A DNA stretch of 64,000 bases from an uncultured Nioella sp. Lineage in GTDB: Bacteria; Pseudomonadota; Alphaproteobacteria; Rhodobacterales; Rhodobacteraceae. The notes under the pieces are model-generated. The model saw nothing but the letters and a program-made list of their open reading frames with translations. It was not told the origin of the DNA and did no database searches. The DNA lies in contig CANLZL010000002.1 of NCBI GenBank assembly GCA_947495575.1, positions 558,001 to 622,000 of the forward strand, written 5' to 3'. Both the position numbers and the translations under genes were made by a program. This document shows, one piece after another, positions 51,592 through 61,957 of the stretch (the first letter of the stretch is position 1; each line of letters opens with the position of its first letter).

Positions 51592-52326
51592 ATGATCGAG
51601 CTTTTCTCTGACCCGGCCGTTTGGGCCTCGTTTCTGACCCTGACAATTCTCGAGATCGTTCTGGGCGTCGACAATGTCATCTTTATCTCGATTGCTGCCT
51701 CACGTCTGCCCGAAGAAGAGAGGCGGAGGGCGCGGGTTGTCGGCCTGACCGGGGCGTTGGTTCTGCGCATTCTTCTTTTGCTGTCAATTTCATGGATCAT
51801 CGGTCTAAGCGATCCGATCATGACGCTATTTGGGCTTGAGATCAGTTGGCGCGATATCATCCTGATCGCGGGTGGCCTTTTCCTGATTTACAAGGCGTCA
51901 ACCGAGATATTCGACGAGGTCGAGGGAACGGAACATGGCCGCGGTGATGCTGTCATGCGGGCGACTTTCATGACTGTCATTGTGCAAATCATGATCCTGG
52001 ATCTGGTGTTTTCACTGGATAGCGTCATCACGGCAGTGGGCATTGCTGATCATATCCAAGTTATGATCGCCGCCGTTTTTGTTGCAATTGTCGTCATGAT
52101 GGTGGCCGCAGCCCCGATTGCCGATTTCGTGGAAAAACATCCCTCAACCAAGATGCTGGCGCTGGCCTTCCTTGTCATGGTCGGCATGGCGCTGGTGGCC
52201 GACGGGTTCCACGTGCATGTCGAACGCGGGTTTATCTATGCGGCGATGGTCTTTGCAGGGGCGGTCGAAGCGCTAAACCTATGGCGGTCCCGCAATCGTC
52301 GTCAGACGGGTGATCCGGCCTCATAA
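51592..52326 (+). CDS. TerC family membrane protein
   Basis: LEIVLGVDNVIFISIAASRLPEEERRRAR; DLVFSLDSVITAVGIADH. Confidence 0.92.
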   Translation: MIELFSDPAVWASFLTLTILEIVLGVDNVIFISIAASRLPEEERRRARVVGLTGALVLRILLLLSISWIIGLSDPIMTLFGLEISWRDIILIAGGLFLIYKASTEIFDEVEGTEHGRGDAVMRATFMTVIVQIMILDLVFSLDSVITAVGIADHIQVMIAAVFVAIVVMMVAAAPIADFVEKHPSTKMLALAFLVMVGMALVADGFHVHVERGFIYAAMVFAGAVEALNLWRSRNRRQTGDPAS

Positions 52327-53231
52327 GGCGCAAGCGCACGCGCAAAGGTTTCATGAATCGGTGTCGGCACCCCGTGTTTGCGACCGATCCGAACCACATC
52401 GCCCGAGAGAAATGCGTTTTCAATCGGCTTGCCGCGGGTGAGGTCGTCCAGCATCGAGGCGTGCGAGTCGGCCGGTAGCACATTTTTCAAATGGTCCCAG
52501 CCAGCATCGATTACATTATCTGGAAGGTCGGGGACAGCCGCGCGCGCTACGGCCAAGGCCTCTTCCATAGCGGCGCGCAATAGAGCGAATGAATCTGGGT
52601 TCTGTCTCAGCGGGCCAAGATCCAAGCGCGTCAGCGACGACATTGAGGCATAGGTCGCCTGCATTATGAATTTCGTCCAGAGGTTATGCAGGATGTGCCC
52701 GGGCAGTTCTGCCATCACATTGGCGCCGATCAACGCATCGTGTAGTTTTTCGATGCGCATCGATTGTCCACCAGCGATTTCTCCAAAGGCCAGACTGTCA
52801 AATGAAGCCGAGTGGCGGATGACCCCCGGTTCAGCGATATCGCCCGGCATGCGCGCAACACCTGGCACTACGGCGTCCCATCCAATCACCTCCGCCAGCC
52901 TGTCAGGTGCGCTGACCCCGTTCTGGCAGGTCACAACCATCGTGTTAGATCCTACGATTGGGCGAATAGCTTCGCCTGCAGCGGCTACATCGTAGTTTTT
53001 GACCGTGAACAGCACCACATCGGCCTCGCCCGCGTCTTCCGGTGTCGCTACTGCGCGAATATCTGGCAATTGCAGATCACCTTTCGGACTGATCAAGCGC
53101 AGGCCATTCTTTTGGAGGGCGGCCAGATGCGCCCCCCTTGCAATCAAAGTGACATCATGGCCCGCCGCAGACAGGCGCGCGCCGAAATATCCGCCCATGG
53201 CCCCCGCCCCCATAACTGCAACTTTCATCAT
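52302..53231 (-). CDS. 2-dehydropantoate 2-reductase (ApbA/PanE family)
   Basis: KVAVMGAGAMGGYFGARLSAAGHDVTLIARG; C-terminal PanE domain pattern. Confidence 0.9.
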   Translation of the reverse strand: MMKVAVMGAGAMGGYFGARLSAAGHDVTLIARGAHLAALQKNGLRLISPKGDLQLPDIRAVATPEDAGEADVVLFTVKNYDVAAAGEAIRPIVGSNTMVVTCQNGVSAPDRLAEVIGWDAVVPGVARMPGDIAEPGVIRHSASFDSLAFGEIAGGQSMRIEKLHDALIGANVMAELPGHILHNLWTKFIMQATYASMSSLTRLDLGPLRQNPDSFALLRAAMEEALAVARAAVPDLPDNVIDAGWDHLKNVLPADSHASMLDDLTRGKPIENAFLSGDVVRIGRKHGVPTPIHETFARALAPYEAGSPV

Positions 53232-53363
53232 GTCGTTCCTGTCTTAAACTTGCGTACCTGGACCATATCGCGACTGAGATCAAAGCTGCGCGAAAAATCG
53301 CTTCCCGGGCTGTTTTTTCTCTTGCGCCCCTGCCCGCATATCCCTAAATACCGCCTTCACAGA

Positions 53364-53438
53364 GCGGGCGTAGCTCAGGGGTAGAGCATAACCTTGCCAA
53401 GGTTAGGGTCGGGCGTTCGAATCGCCTCGCCCGCTCCA
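53364..53438 (+). tRNA. tRNA-Gly(GCC)
   Basis: GCGGGCG/CGCCCGC acceptor, anticodon loop TTGCCAA, GTTCGAATC T-arm, encoded TCCA. Confidence 0.96.
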
Positions 53439-53446
53439 ATTGAAAG

Positions 53447-53476
53447 AGCCTCCGGATTTTTCCGGGGGCTTTTTTG
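53447..53476 (+). terminator. Terminator after first tRNA-Gly
   Basis: GCCTCCGGA-ttt-TTCCGGGGGC hairpin followed by T6. Confidence 0.8.
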
Positions 53477-53556
53477 ATTCCAAGTGGTCGGAAGAAATCA
53501 TTGAAAATCGCCCTTGCGGCCTCGAACGCATCGGACTAAACACCGCCCTCAAGAGA

Positions 53557-53631
53557 GCGGGCGTAGCTCAGGGGTAGAGCATAACCTTGCCAAGGTTAGG
53601 GTCGGGCGTTCGAATCGCCTCGCCCGCTCCA
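53557..53631 (+). tRNA. tRNA-Gly(GCC), second identical copy
   Basis: Same 75-nt sequence as 53364..53438. Confidence 0.96.
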
Positions 53632-53636
53632 ATTAC

Positions 53637-53667
53637 AAAAAAGCCTCCGAGACATCGGAGGCTTTTG
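53637..53667 (+). terminator. Terminator after second tRNA-Gly
   Basis: GCCTCCGA-gaca-TCGGAGGC followed by TTTTG. Confidence 0.75.
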
Positions 53668-53687
53668 TTGTTTCTGGTGGCAAGCAT

Positions 53688-54542
53688 TCAGTTGCTGGAT
53701 AGCAGCGCCTCTAGATTTGCCGCCGCATCAGGGTGCTCAAGCTCGACAGCGCGCTCAAACCAGAGGATCGCAAGGTCACGATCCGCCAGCACTCCGTCGC
53801 CATCGCGAACGATAACCCCCATATTGAAGGCGGCCGTTGCATCACCCAAATTCGCAGCTTCAGCCCAAATTCGCGCGGCCTCAGCCCTGTCTTGGTCATG
53901 GCCACGGCCAAAGTAGTGGCCCATACCAACCAGACGCATGGCAATCACATCACCCTGCGCTGCGGCTAGGCCCGCCCAGTGCATGGCGGCTGCATCGTCA
54001 TTTTCGACGCCTCTGCCATCCCAATACCCAAAGGCCAAGTTGGACTGGGCGACATCCAGGCCTTGTTCGGCTGCCTGACGATACAGCTGCATTGCGCGAA
54101 CACTATCCTGTTCGACGCCTTCACCCCGGTTATATCTTACGGCAAGATTGTTTTGTGCGTAGGCGTCGCCTGCCGCTGCGTCTGCCATCAGACGATCCAA
54201 TTCGCTTTCCCCGGCAACCCGAGTGCCATCAACCAAGACGGAAAAGCCGTCCGTTCCGTCAACTACAACGCTCGAGGCTGAGTTGATTGCAATGATCTGT
54301 CCGTCCACTTCGATCTCTGTGTCGCGAATAATGACAAGATGATCGTTCAGACGCGCCTCAATTCCCTGACCTGTCTGGGTAGAACCCATGGACCCATTCC
54401 CCGTGATCGTCACGGCAATATCGCCGTAGGTCGACGTCATAGAAGATTGCGCGAACGCGGCGACCGGAATTGCCAAGGCAAGGCCCGCGGCGAACCCGAA
54501 GGCAATCAAAGCACTGCGCGGATTAAAGGTCAGAATGGCCAT
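53688..54542 (-). CDS. Exported SEL1-repeat protein
   Basis: Repeats AQNNLAVRYNRGEGVEQDSVRAMQLYRQAAEQG / AQSNLAFGYWDGRGVENDDAAAMHWAGLAAAQG. Confidence 0.88.
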   Translation of the reverse strand: MAILTFNPRSALIAFGFAAGLALAIPVAAFAQSSMTSTYGDIAVTITGNGSMGSTQTGQGIEARLNDHLVIIRDTEIEVDGQIIAINSASSVVVDGTDGFSVLVDGTRVAGESELDRLMADAAAGDAYAQNNLAVRYNRGEGVEQDSVRAMQLYRQAAEQGLDVAQSNLAFGYWDGRGVENDDAAAMHWAGLAAAQGDVIAMRLVGMGHYFGRGHDQDRAEAARIWAEAANLGDATAAFNMGVIVRDGDGVLADRDLAILWFERAVELEHPDAAANLEALLSSN

Positions 54543-54797
54543 TAAGTGTCTCCTCAATCAAATCTGGACCCCAAGGAGCGCGCAAACTCTTGCGCAAATC
54601 GGGGAAGAATCAGTTAAAAAATCGTCCTGAACCCTTATTAGTGTATTTTGTACATTATATCAAGCCACGACGCCAGAAATCGTCAATTCTTGCTTGCTTT
54701 GCCTTCTCCTGACGCCCCTTTCCTGCTTTTTGTTGCCTTTTGTGCCTGGCCCCGAGAAGCTTTGGATATTCTGAAAACAAAATTGGGAGGATTTATT

Positions 54798-55748
54798 ATG
54801 ACCAAGACTGCCAGCAGCCTTTTGGCGGGCGCATTGGCGCTTTTCTCAGCCTTGCCTGCCATTGCGCAATCCCCGCTTAGTTTGGCGGGGATCAGCGTTT
54901 ACCGGTACGAAAACCTGATCGACCACACAGGCGATTCCGGCGTGGCCTGCTGCGCGCCATTTGTTCTGGGCGGACCAGACGGGCACTTTCTTTATATTCG
55001 TGCCGTATTTGATGTGGCCTGGTCGGACGAGGTGGATCGCGTCTCGATCAGCTCAAGCAACATTCTATTGCAAGTTCCCGGCGAAGAGGACCCACGCCGC
55101 GCGCAAGGGCGTTATGATTGGTTCGGGATCTACAACACATCTGCCGGATCCATGTCAGAGCGGCGGCCAAATGATTGGCCGAATGAAACTGCCCAAGTCT
55201 ATCTCAACGGGGTCTGGTATCTGCCACGGGGCGTGACCTCGGGCGAATTGCGGATTGGTGAAGATGATGAGGCCCTGACCGTTCCGGTTGACCTCAATGT
55301 TCCGGTCAGCGCGCCGATCACACCGGGACAGACGATGGTGGTTACCCCGCGCTCAATCACGCGCGCCGCGCCCGTGAACGGTGAAGACAGGTCGAACCGC
55401 ATCGACATCCCCGGCCAGATGGCGGCGCGTGTCGGGACGCTTTTGCAGGTCGAGTTTGACGTAACCCCGGCTTATTCAACAGATACCGATGCGCAGGCGG
55501 GTGAAAACCAAGCGTTTCTCAGGGCAAGTTGGTTTGCGCTTGTCGGCCCAGACGGGATGCCACTGATGGCCCTTGGCACGCAACCGTCCAACGATGCAGC
55601 ACCGCGTTCCGAATGGACGACCTCAATCAGCTGGGACGACGCCCCGCGCAGTTCCGATCAGTCGCTTTATTTCCTGGGTGCAGGGACACCCGGCACCTAC
55701 CAGCTCTATCTGTTAGAGGATCCGGTCGCCCAATTCACATTGCAGTAA
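54798..55748 (+). CDS. Exported hypothetical protein
   Basis: GGGAGGA Shine-Dalgarno, signal peptide MTKTASSLLAGALALFSALPAIAQS. Confidence 0.7.
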   Translation: MTKTASSLLAGALALFSALPAIAQSPLSLAGISVYRYENLIDHTGDSGVACCAPFVLGGPDGHFLYIRAVFDVAWSDEVDRVSISSSNILLQVPGEEDPRRAQGRYDWFGIYNTSAGSMSERRPNDWPNETAQVYLNGVWYLPRGVTSGELRIGEDDEALTVPVDLNVPVSAPITPGQTMVVTPRSITRAAPVNGEDRSNRIDIPGQMAARVGTLLQVEFDVTPAYSTDTDAQAGENQAFLRASWFALVGPDGMPLMALGTQPSNDAAPRSEWTTSISWDDAPRSSDQSLYFLGAGTPGTYQLYLLEDPVAQFTLQ

Positions 55749-55771
55749 TGCTCATCAGACCCGGCGCCATG

Positions 55772-55820
55772 GCTTGGGGCCGGAAGGCCACAAATGCCAC
55801 CCCTGCCCCAAGCATGCCCT
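55772..55820 (+). terminator. Possible terminator after 54798..55748
   Basis: GCTTGGGGC (55772-55780) pairs with GCCCCAAGC (55805-55813), followed by CCCTTTT. Confidence 0.4.
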
Positions 55821-55878
55821 TTTCCCGCCCCGTTGACCTGCCTATAAGGCGCTGAAACCAGACGAAGCGGAGAGCGCA

Positions 55879-56466
55879 ATGCGCAGAGCAGCGATTGCCC
55901 GTAAAACGGCGGAAACCGAGATCAGCGTTGAGATTAATCTCGACGGTACTGGCACCTACGACAATCAGACCGGTGTTGGTTTTTTTGACCACATGCTGGA
56001 TCAACTGTCGCGCCATTCCCTGATCAACATGACTGTTCGCTGCGACGGTGACCTGCATATCGACGACCACCACACGGTCGAGGACGTGGGGATCGCGCTT
56101 GGTCAGGCACTGGCGGAGGCACTTGGCGACAAAAAGGGCATTCGCCGCTATGGAGAATGTCACCTGGCGATGGATGACGCGCAGGTGCGCACGGCGCTGG
56201 ACCTGTCCGGGCGGCCTTACCTCATCTGGACGCTGGATCTGCCCACACCCAAGATCGGAACCTTTGATACCGAGCTCGTGCGCGAGTTTTTCCAAGCGTT
56301 TAGCACTCATGGCGGCATCACCCTTCATATCGACCAATTGCACGGTTTCAACAGCCACCACATCGCTGAGGCGGCCTTCAAATCGGTTGCCCGCGCCTTA
56401 CGTATGGCCGTTGAAACTGACCCGCGCAAAGCCGATGACATCCCCTCGACCAAAGGGGCGCTCTGA
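55879..56466 (+). CDS. hisB: Imidazoleglycerol-phosphate dehydratase
   Basis: [57 protein letters not shown]. Confidence 0.96.
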   Translation: MRRAAIARKTAETEISVEINLDGTGTYDNQTGVGFFDHMLDQLSRHSLINMTVRCDGDLHIDDHHTVEDVGIALGQALAEALGDKKGIRRYGECHLAMDDAQVRTALDLSGRPYLIWTLDLPTPKIGTFDTELVREFFQAFSTHGGITLHIDQLHGFNSHHIAEAAFKSVARALRMAVETDPRKADDIPSTKGAL

Positions 56467-56469
56467 GCA

Positions 56470-57108
56470 ATGACCACGGTTCTGGTGGACTACGAGAGCG
56501 GCAATCTGCACTCGGCGGAAAAGGCATTTCAACGCATGGCGGCCGAGGGTGGCCATGGCGGGGTCATCGTCAGCGCCGACCCTGAAGTCGTCGCCCAAGC
56601 CGACCGCATTGTTCTGCCCGGCGACGGGGCCTTCCCGGCCTGTCGACGGGGTTTGCAGGCCATTGACGGGCTGGAAGAGGCCATTGTTGAGGCCGTAGAA
56701 AACCGCGCAGTCCCATTCTTGGGGATTTGCGTGGGAATGCAGATGCTGACTGGCTGGGGGCGTGAATACGAAGATGTTGAAGGTTTTGGCTGGATTCCCG
56801 GCGAGGTCGTTAGGATCACGCCTTCGGATACCTCACTGAAAGTGCCTCATATGGGCTGGAACGATCTGGTTCTGGATACAAACCACCCGGTTCTGGACGG
56901 TGTCCAAACCGGCGATCACGCCTATTTCGTGCACAGCTACCAGATGCATGTCACCGATCCGTCGCACCTTTTGGCGCATGTGGATTACGGCGGATCCATC
57001 ACGGCCATTGTCGGGCGTGACAATGTTGTGGGCATGCAGTTTCACCCGGAAAAAAGCCAATCTGCAGGCCTGCGAATGATTTCAAACTTCCTTGGCTGGC
57101 GGCCCTGA
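56470..57108 (+). CDS. hisH: Imidazole glycerol phosphate synthase subunit HisH
   Basis: [41 protein letters not shown]. Confidence 0.95.
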   Translation: MTTVLVDYESGNLHSAEKAFQRMAAEGGHGGVIVSADPEVVAQADRIVLPGDGAFPACRRGLQAIDGLEEAIVEAVENRAVPFLGICVGMQMLTGWGREYEDVEGFGWIPGEVVRITPSDTSLKVPHMGWNDLVLDTNHPVLDGVQTGDHAYFVHSYQMHVTDPSHLLAHVDYGGSITAIVGRDNVVGMQFHPEKSQSAGLRMISNFLGWRP

Positions 57109-57112
57109 TCAG

Positions 57113-58027
57113 ATGGACAACCTGCAAGGGATCCTGACCGAAATCGTGCAGGAGATGGGTGCGCGCGAAGCGCGTGGAACCGTTGCCAATTACATTCCGG
57201 AACTTGCTGCCGTTGACCCCACGAAATTCGGCATTGCCGTGGCCCTGCCCGATGGGCGGGTCTTATCGTCGGGTGATACGGATGACGTATTTTCGATCCA
57301 GTCGATTTCCAAAGTGTTCACGCTTGCCATCGCCCTTGGACGTCTTGGTGATCAACTTTGGGCACGGGTTGGGCGTGAACCCTCAGGTCAGGCCTTCAAC
57401 TCCATCCTTCAACTGGAACATGAACAAGGCCGTCCGCGGAACCCGTTTATCAATGCCGGCGCAATTGCCGTGACAGACGCCATCCTTGCCGGGCATGTGC
57501 CAAAGGTAGTGTTGGGCGAAATACTGCATTTCGTTCGCACCGCCGCCGAAGATGACGACATCCACATCAACAAATCGGTGGCAAGATCTGAAACAGAAAC
57601 CGGCCATCGCAATTTCGCCCTCGCCCATTTCATGCGGGCTCATGGGCGCCTGTTCAACTCACCCGAATTGACGCTCGGCACCTATTTCCATCAATGCGCA
57701 ATTGAGATGACCTGCGAGCAACTGGCCCGCGCGGGCCGGTTCCTGACCAATGCGCCCGGAGTGCCACGCATGGTCTCACCCGACCGGGTGCGCAGGATCA
57801 ACGCCATCATGATGACGTGCGGGCATTACGACGCTTCGGGCGATTTCGCCTATCGCGTCGGCCTGCCGGGAAAAAGCGGGGTTGGCGGCGGCATCCTCTG
57901 CGTTGTGCCTGGAAAGGCTTCAATCGCCGTCTGGTCCCCTGGCCTTAACGCGCAAGGCAATTCACAACTTGGCACGGAAGCCATCGAAATGCTGGCACGT
58001 CAAATGGGCTGGTCTGTATTTGCCTAG
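57113..58027 (+). CDS. glsA: Glutaminase
   Basis: [53 protein letters not shown]. Confidence 0.95.
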   Translation: MDNLQGILTEIVQEMGAREARGTVANYIPELAAVDPTKFGIAVALPDGRVLSSGDTDDVFSIQSISKVFTLAIALGRLGDQLWARVGREPSGQAFNSILQLEHEQGRPRNPFINAGAIAVTDAILAGHVPKVVLGEILHFVRTAAEDDDIHINKSVARSETETGHRNFALAHFMRAHGRLFNSPELTLGTYFHQCAIEMTCEQLARAGRFLTNAPGVPRMVSPDRVRRINAIMMTCGHYDASGDFAYRVGLPGKSGVGGGILCVVPGKASIAVWSPGLNAQGNSQLGTEAIEMLARQMGWSVFA

Positions 58028-58413
58028 TTCACCCGGGTCCAGGTGCCGCCATCTCGGCAAATGCCCAAACGGCAGCCCCTGACCGATAACGTATTTCCGA
58101 AAATTGTGACCCGGCTGTTATAGGTCTGCCCCCGATCGGGCGAGTAAACCTGTCCTCGATATTCGCCGCTGGAATGTATCTCCATGCCAATCAGGATCTG
58201 ACGCCCTACATTATCCGAGCTGATTTGGCTTCCGTCGGGCCCGTAGGCCACGATCAGGGTCCCGCAATAGCCGTCGGCACAGGGTGCAACCTCAATCAAT
58301 CCGCTATTACCATTGTCATCTCCTGCCGTGCGCCAGCGTCCCTCTATGGGGTCAGCAAGTGCTGCAGTTGCCGTGGCGACAGTCAGGATCACAGTCAAAA
58401 AAAGACGTTTCAT
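58024..58413 (-). CDS. DUF2147 domain protein, exported
   Basis: Signal peptide; [43 protein letters not shown] Shine-Dalgarno. Confidence 0.8.
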   Translation of the reverse strand: MKRLFLTVILTVATATAALADPIEGRWRTAGDDNGNSGLIEVAPCADGYCGTLIVAYGPDGSQISSDNVGRQILIGMEIHSSGEYRGQVYSPDRGQTYNSRVTIFGNTLSVRGCRLGICRDGGTWTRVN

Positions 58414-58550
58414 CGGGTCCTCCTCCCAAATCCTGTCCTGATCCTGCGTGTTTCCGTCCCAGTCAGGCAAGGATGACGTTGCTGCCGCTTGGCAAGGCAG
58501 CGCGCTTGCTGCAAAAGGCGCGGGACGCGTTAGAATGAAAGGCCCTGACA

Positions 58551-59273
58551 ATGATCCTCTACCCTGCGATTGACCTCAAAGACGGCAATGCCGTGCGGCT
58601 TTACAAAGGCGAGATGGATCAGGCGACCGTATTTTCAGACAACCCAGCGGCACAGGCTGTTGCCTTTCAGGACGCTGGCTGTGAATGGCTTCACCTTGTT
58701 GATCTGAACGGCGCCTTTGCGGGTGAGCCTGTGAACGGTACCGCGGTGGAAGCCATCTTGGCGCAAACCTCCGTCCCTGCGCAATTGGGCGGCGGAATCC
58801 GCGATATGGCCACGATCGAAATGTGGGTCACCAAAGGCATCGCCCGCGTCATCCTCGGCACTGTTGCCGTCGAAAACCCTGACCTTGTGCGCGAGGCCGC
58901 CAAAACCTTTCCCGGAAAAGTCGCGGTCGGCATCGACGCCCGCAACGGCAAAGTGGCCACCAAAGGCTGGGCCGAGGAAACCGACGTCATGGTTACCGAT
59001 TTGGCCCGCAGTTTCGAAGATGCAGGCGTGGCCGCGATTATCTACACAGATATCAATCGCGACGGCGCAATGCAGGGCCCGAATGTCGAGGCAACGGCGG
59101 CGCTGGCCAATGCGGTCTCGATCCCCGTGATTGCCTCTGGTGGTGTGTCCTCACTTGATGATCTGCGCGCCCTGAAATCCTGCGGGGCCACACTGGATGG
59201 CGCCATTTCTGGCCGTGCTCTATACGACGGAGCCATTGATCTGGGCGAAGCGCTGAAAGTCTTGAAGGCTTAA
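58551..59273 (+). CDS. hisA: Phosphoribosyl-formimino-AICAR ribotide isomerase HisA
   Basis: [48 protein letters not shown]. Confidence 0.95.
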   Translation: MILYPAIDLKDGNAVRLYKGEMDQATVFSDNPAAQAVAFQDAGCEWLHLVDLNGAFAGEPVNGTAVEAILAQTSVPAQLGGGIRDMATIEMWVTKGIARVILGTVAVENPDLVREAAKTFPGKVAVGIDARNGKVATKGWAEETDVMVTDLARSFEDAGVAAIIYTDINRDGAMQGPNVEATAALANAVSIPVIASGGVSSLDDLRALKSCGATLDGAISGRALYDGAIDLGEALKVLKA

Positions 59274-59309
59274 ACTCTTGCTGCAGAAAGTCGCTTCGGA
59301 AATGGTACC

Positions 59310-59594
59310 TTGATAAGCTGGATCAATCGGGTTTTCACGTTCCTAACCTTTGCGCCCCTGTTGCTTTGGGCGCTTTGCGTTCTTGCTGCTATCCTTCTCG
59401 GCGCAATATTTGGCTGCCGGATTGATGAGGGCAACATCTACCCCTGCATCGTGGCAGGCCAAGATATAGGCCGATTTGCCGCGCTTGCAGGCTTTATGGC
59501 CAGTTGGGGGATCATTCTGTTCGGTGGGCTCTCAATAGTCTCAGCGATTTGTTGGGGGCTTGCCTGGGTGGTAGGTCGCCTGGCGCGACGCTAG
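59310..59594 (+). CDS. Small membrane protein of unknown function (TTG start)
   Basis: Hydrophobic 94-aa ORF between hisA and hisF. Confidence 0.5.
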   Translation: MISWINRVFTFLTFAPLLLWALCVLAAILLGAIFGCRIDEGNIYPCIVAGQDIGRFAALAGFMASWGIILFGGLSIVSAICWGLAWVVGRLARR

Positions 59595-59655
59595 GAATTG
59601 CATTCCGTGGTCTGTCTGTCTAAGAGACGGGGGAAACCTTCGTGCGGAAAAAGCC

Positions 59656-60417
59656 ATGCTGAAAACCCGGATCATCCCCTGCCTCGACGTTGCCGATGGG
59701 CGCACCGTCAAAGGCGTCAATTTCGTCGATCTGATTGATGCGGGCGACCCGGTCGAACAGGCACGTGCCTATGATGCGGCTGGCGCGGATGAGCTCTGCT
59801 TTCTTGATATTAAGGCCACGCATGAGAACCGGGGCACCATGTATGATCTGGCCACCCGTACGGCAGAACAGTGCTTCATGCCCCTGACCATTGGCGGCGG
59901 TGTCCGCACGGTTGAGGATGTGCGCAACCTGTTGCTGGCGGGCGCGGATAAGGTTAGTTTCAATTCCGCAGCTGTGGCTGACCCGACATGCGTGGCCCGC
60001 GCAGCCGACAAGTTCGGCTCTCAATGCATTGTTGTGGCCATCGACGCCAAAACCGTCGCCCCCGGAAAATGGGAGATATTCACCCATGGCGGGCGCCGAG
60101 AAACCGGAATCGACGCGGTAGAATTTGCCAAAACAGTCGTGGAAAACGGGGCCGGGGAAATCCTGCTGACCTCGATGGATCGCGACGGCACGCGGGCCGG
60201 ATTCAACTTGCCTCTGACCCGCGCGATCTCGGTTGCCGTACCGGTACCAGTCATCGCCTCCGGCGGTGTCGGCACGCTCGACCATCTTGTCGAAGGCGTC
60301 ACCAAAGGCGGCGCAAGCGCGGTTCTTGCTGCGTCGATCTTCCATTTCGGCGAATACACAATTGGCGAGGCCAAGGCCTATATGGCAGCGGCTGGAATAC
60401 CAGTGAGGATATCATGA
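59656..60417 (+). CDS. hisF: Imidazole glycerol phosphate synthase subunit HisF
   Basis: [52 protein letters not shown]. Confidence 0.96.
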   Translation: MLKTRIIPCLDVADGRTVKGVNFVDLIDAGDPVEQARAYDAAGADELCFLDIKATHENRGTMYDLATRTAEQCFMPLTIGGGVRTVEDVRNLLLAGADKVSFNSAAVADPTCVARAADKFGSQCIVVAIDAKTVAPGKWEIFTHGGRRETGIDAVEFAKTVVENGAGEILLTSMDRDGTRAGFNLPLTRAISVAVPVPVIASGGVGTLDHLVEGVTKGGASAVLAASIFHFGEYTIGEAKAYMAAAGIPVRIS

Positions 60418-60722
60418 ACACGCTTGAGAAACTTGCTGCCACCATTGAGGCCCGAAAAGGCGCTGATCCATCCTCCTCTTGGACGGCCAAGCTCCTGTCC
60501 AAAGGTCCAGAGAAATGCGCCGAGAAATTTGGCGAAGAGGCGATCGAGGCCATCATTGAAGCCATCAAGGATGACAAGGCGGCGCTCACCTCGGAAGCCG
60601 CAGATGTGCTTTACCACCTTTTGGTCATGCTGGCCGTCCGCGATGTCGCCCTCTCTGATGTCTTGGCCGAACTTGACCGCCGCGAAGGCACATCCGGCAT
60701 TGATGAGAAAGCCAGCCGCTAA
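60414..60722 (+). CDS. hisE: Phosphoribosyl-ATP diphosphatase
   Basis: [55 protein letters not shown] overlap with hisF. Confidence 0.95.
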   Translation: MNTLEKLAATIEARKGADPSSSWTAKLLSKGPEKCAEKFGEEAIEAIIEAIKDDKAALTSEAADVLYHLLVMLAVRDVALSDVLAELDRREGTSGIDEKASR

Positions 60723-60816
60723 CCCTTCTTCTTTGTGAAAATACCCCAGGGGGTCCGAGGGAGGATCACCTGGGCGCATCGGATGGTCGAAGGCTATTCG
60801 ATCCGACAAAAAAGCG

Positions 60817-61242
60817 CTAACTATACAATCTGGGTATCTCTATCTTCGGGCAGCGGTTTTGAATAACCTGCAATCCAGCGTCTTCAGCCATTTTTGCCGC
60901 CGACAGGTTCACAATCCCAAGCTGCATCCAGATGGTTTTTAGACCGTCGACATGCGCCAAAGCATCCTCGACAATTGCCGGGATTTCCTCGATGCGCCGA
61001 AAGATATCTATCATGTCCACAGGCTCGCTCAGGTCACGAAGCGACGCCACAACGGTCTCGCCAAACAACTTTTGCCCGGCCAGCCCAGGGTTCACGCCAA
61101 CCACGCGGTAGCCCTTGGAGACGAGGTATTGTGAGACGTAATGCGATGGCCTTGCGGGGTTAGCAGACGCGCCGACGCAAGCGATTAATCGGGTTTCGTC
61201 TAAGATTTTGCGGATGAGGTCGTCAGAAGGGGTCAAAGTCAT
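60817..61242 (-). CDS. CoA-binding domain protein (YccU-like)
   Basis: IACVGASANPARPSHYVSQYLVSKGYRVVGVNPGLAGQKLFGE. Confidence 0.88.
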   Translation of the reverse strand: MTLTPSDDLIRKILDETRLIACVGASANPARPSHYVSQYLVSKGYRVVGVNPGLAGQKLFGETVVASLRDLSEPVDMIDIFRRIEEIPAIVEDALAHVDGLKTIWMQLGIVNLSAAKMAEDAGLQVIQNRCPKIEIPRLYS

Positions 61243-61263
61243 GAGAAAAGACCTAGCACATGA

Positions 61264-61296
61264 AAAAAGCGCCCGCAGCGGGTTTCGCGCGGGCGC
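61264..61296 (-). terminator. Rho-independent terminator downstream of the YHS-domain gene
   Basis: GCGCCCGC-agcgggtttcgc-GCGGGCGC with T6 on the minus strand. Confidence 0.75.
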
Positions 61297-61417
61297 CAGT
61301 ACGGAACGAGGGACAGTGATGGGCGCTCACATGTTCCGAAGTGGGCGCCATACGTTGTAATTTAGCAACTTCGTTTCGCTTTCCAAGGGGTGGAACGAAA
61401 AAGTGATTGATATTTTC

Positions 61418-61870
61418 TCAAGCAAGAATTTCCGGCCAATGCTGATCTGCCGCCGCGATGTTGCCAGGAATGTCGGTCTGCCACATGGCCCGGACGTCCA
61501 GGTTGAAGTTTAGATACAACTTGTCTTCATAAATCGTCCACGCCTCAGGCAGCGTTGGCGCGATATAGCCGCGCGACATCGCAAAGGCGCAATACCCGCC
61601 ATATTGCGGTGCGTAACGCTCCGGATCGGCGGCAAAGGCATCGCGATTGGCGGTCGACGCGAAATGCCAGGTTGCGCCATTCCATTCCGCCGCATTGGCA
61701 GACGTTCCAATCACATGCGTGCCTTGGGTGAAATAGGCGACAGGATCGGCACCACGGATGGCTGGGCCATTGTCAGAAAAAACCGGCGCGGTTGAGGCAA
61801 AGGCTATGCGCGCTGAGAACGCAAGCGGAGCGGCGGCCAATAGGCCAAGAGTGGAACGGCGTGAAAGCAT
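61418..61870 (-). CDS. YHS domain-containing protein
   Basis: IRGADPVAYFTQGTHVIG...NRDAFAADPERYAPQYGGYCAFAMSRG. Confidence 0.88.
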   Translation of the reverse strand: MLSRRSTLGLLAAAPLAFSARIAFASTAPVFSDNGPAIRGADPVAYFTQGTHVIGTSANAAEWNGATWHFASTANRDAFAADPERYAPQYGGYCAFAMSRGYIAPTLPEAWTIYEDKLYLNFNLDVRAMWQTDIPGNIAAADQHWPEILA

Positions 61871-61957
61871 GGCAAGGGTCCTTTGTATCGTGTCCTCACC
61901 AAGATCATTGCTTTGGTGCGCTCAGGAAAGCCCCTTACACGCAGCTGTGAACCGTTG

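Noticed and set aside
53364-53631. Duplicated tRNA-Gly as attL/attR of an integrated element
   Set aside because: Only 118 nt separate the two complete copies; no integrase or cargo. Better explained as tandem gene duplication with its promoter.
60722-60816. REP-like sequence (GAAAATACCCCAGGGGGTCCGAGGG)
   Set aside because: Resembles GC-rich intergenic repeats seen in roseobacters, but only a single copy was noticed here and no clear repeat could be established in this window.
61310-61360. Possible sRNA with repeated GGGCGC blocks between YHS and CoA-binding genes
   Set aside because: Pairing is partial and no promoter or second terminator is evident.
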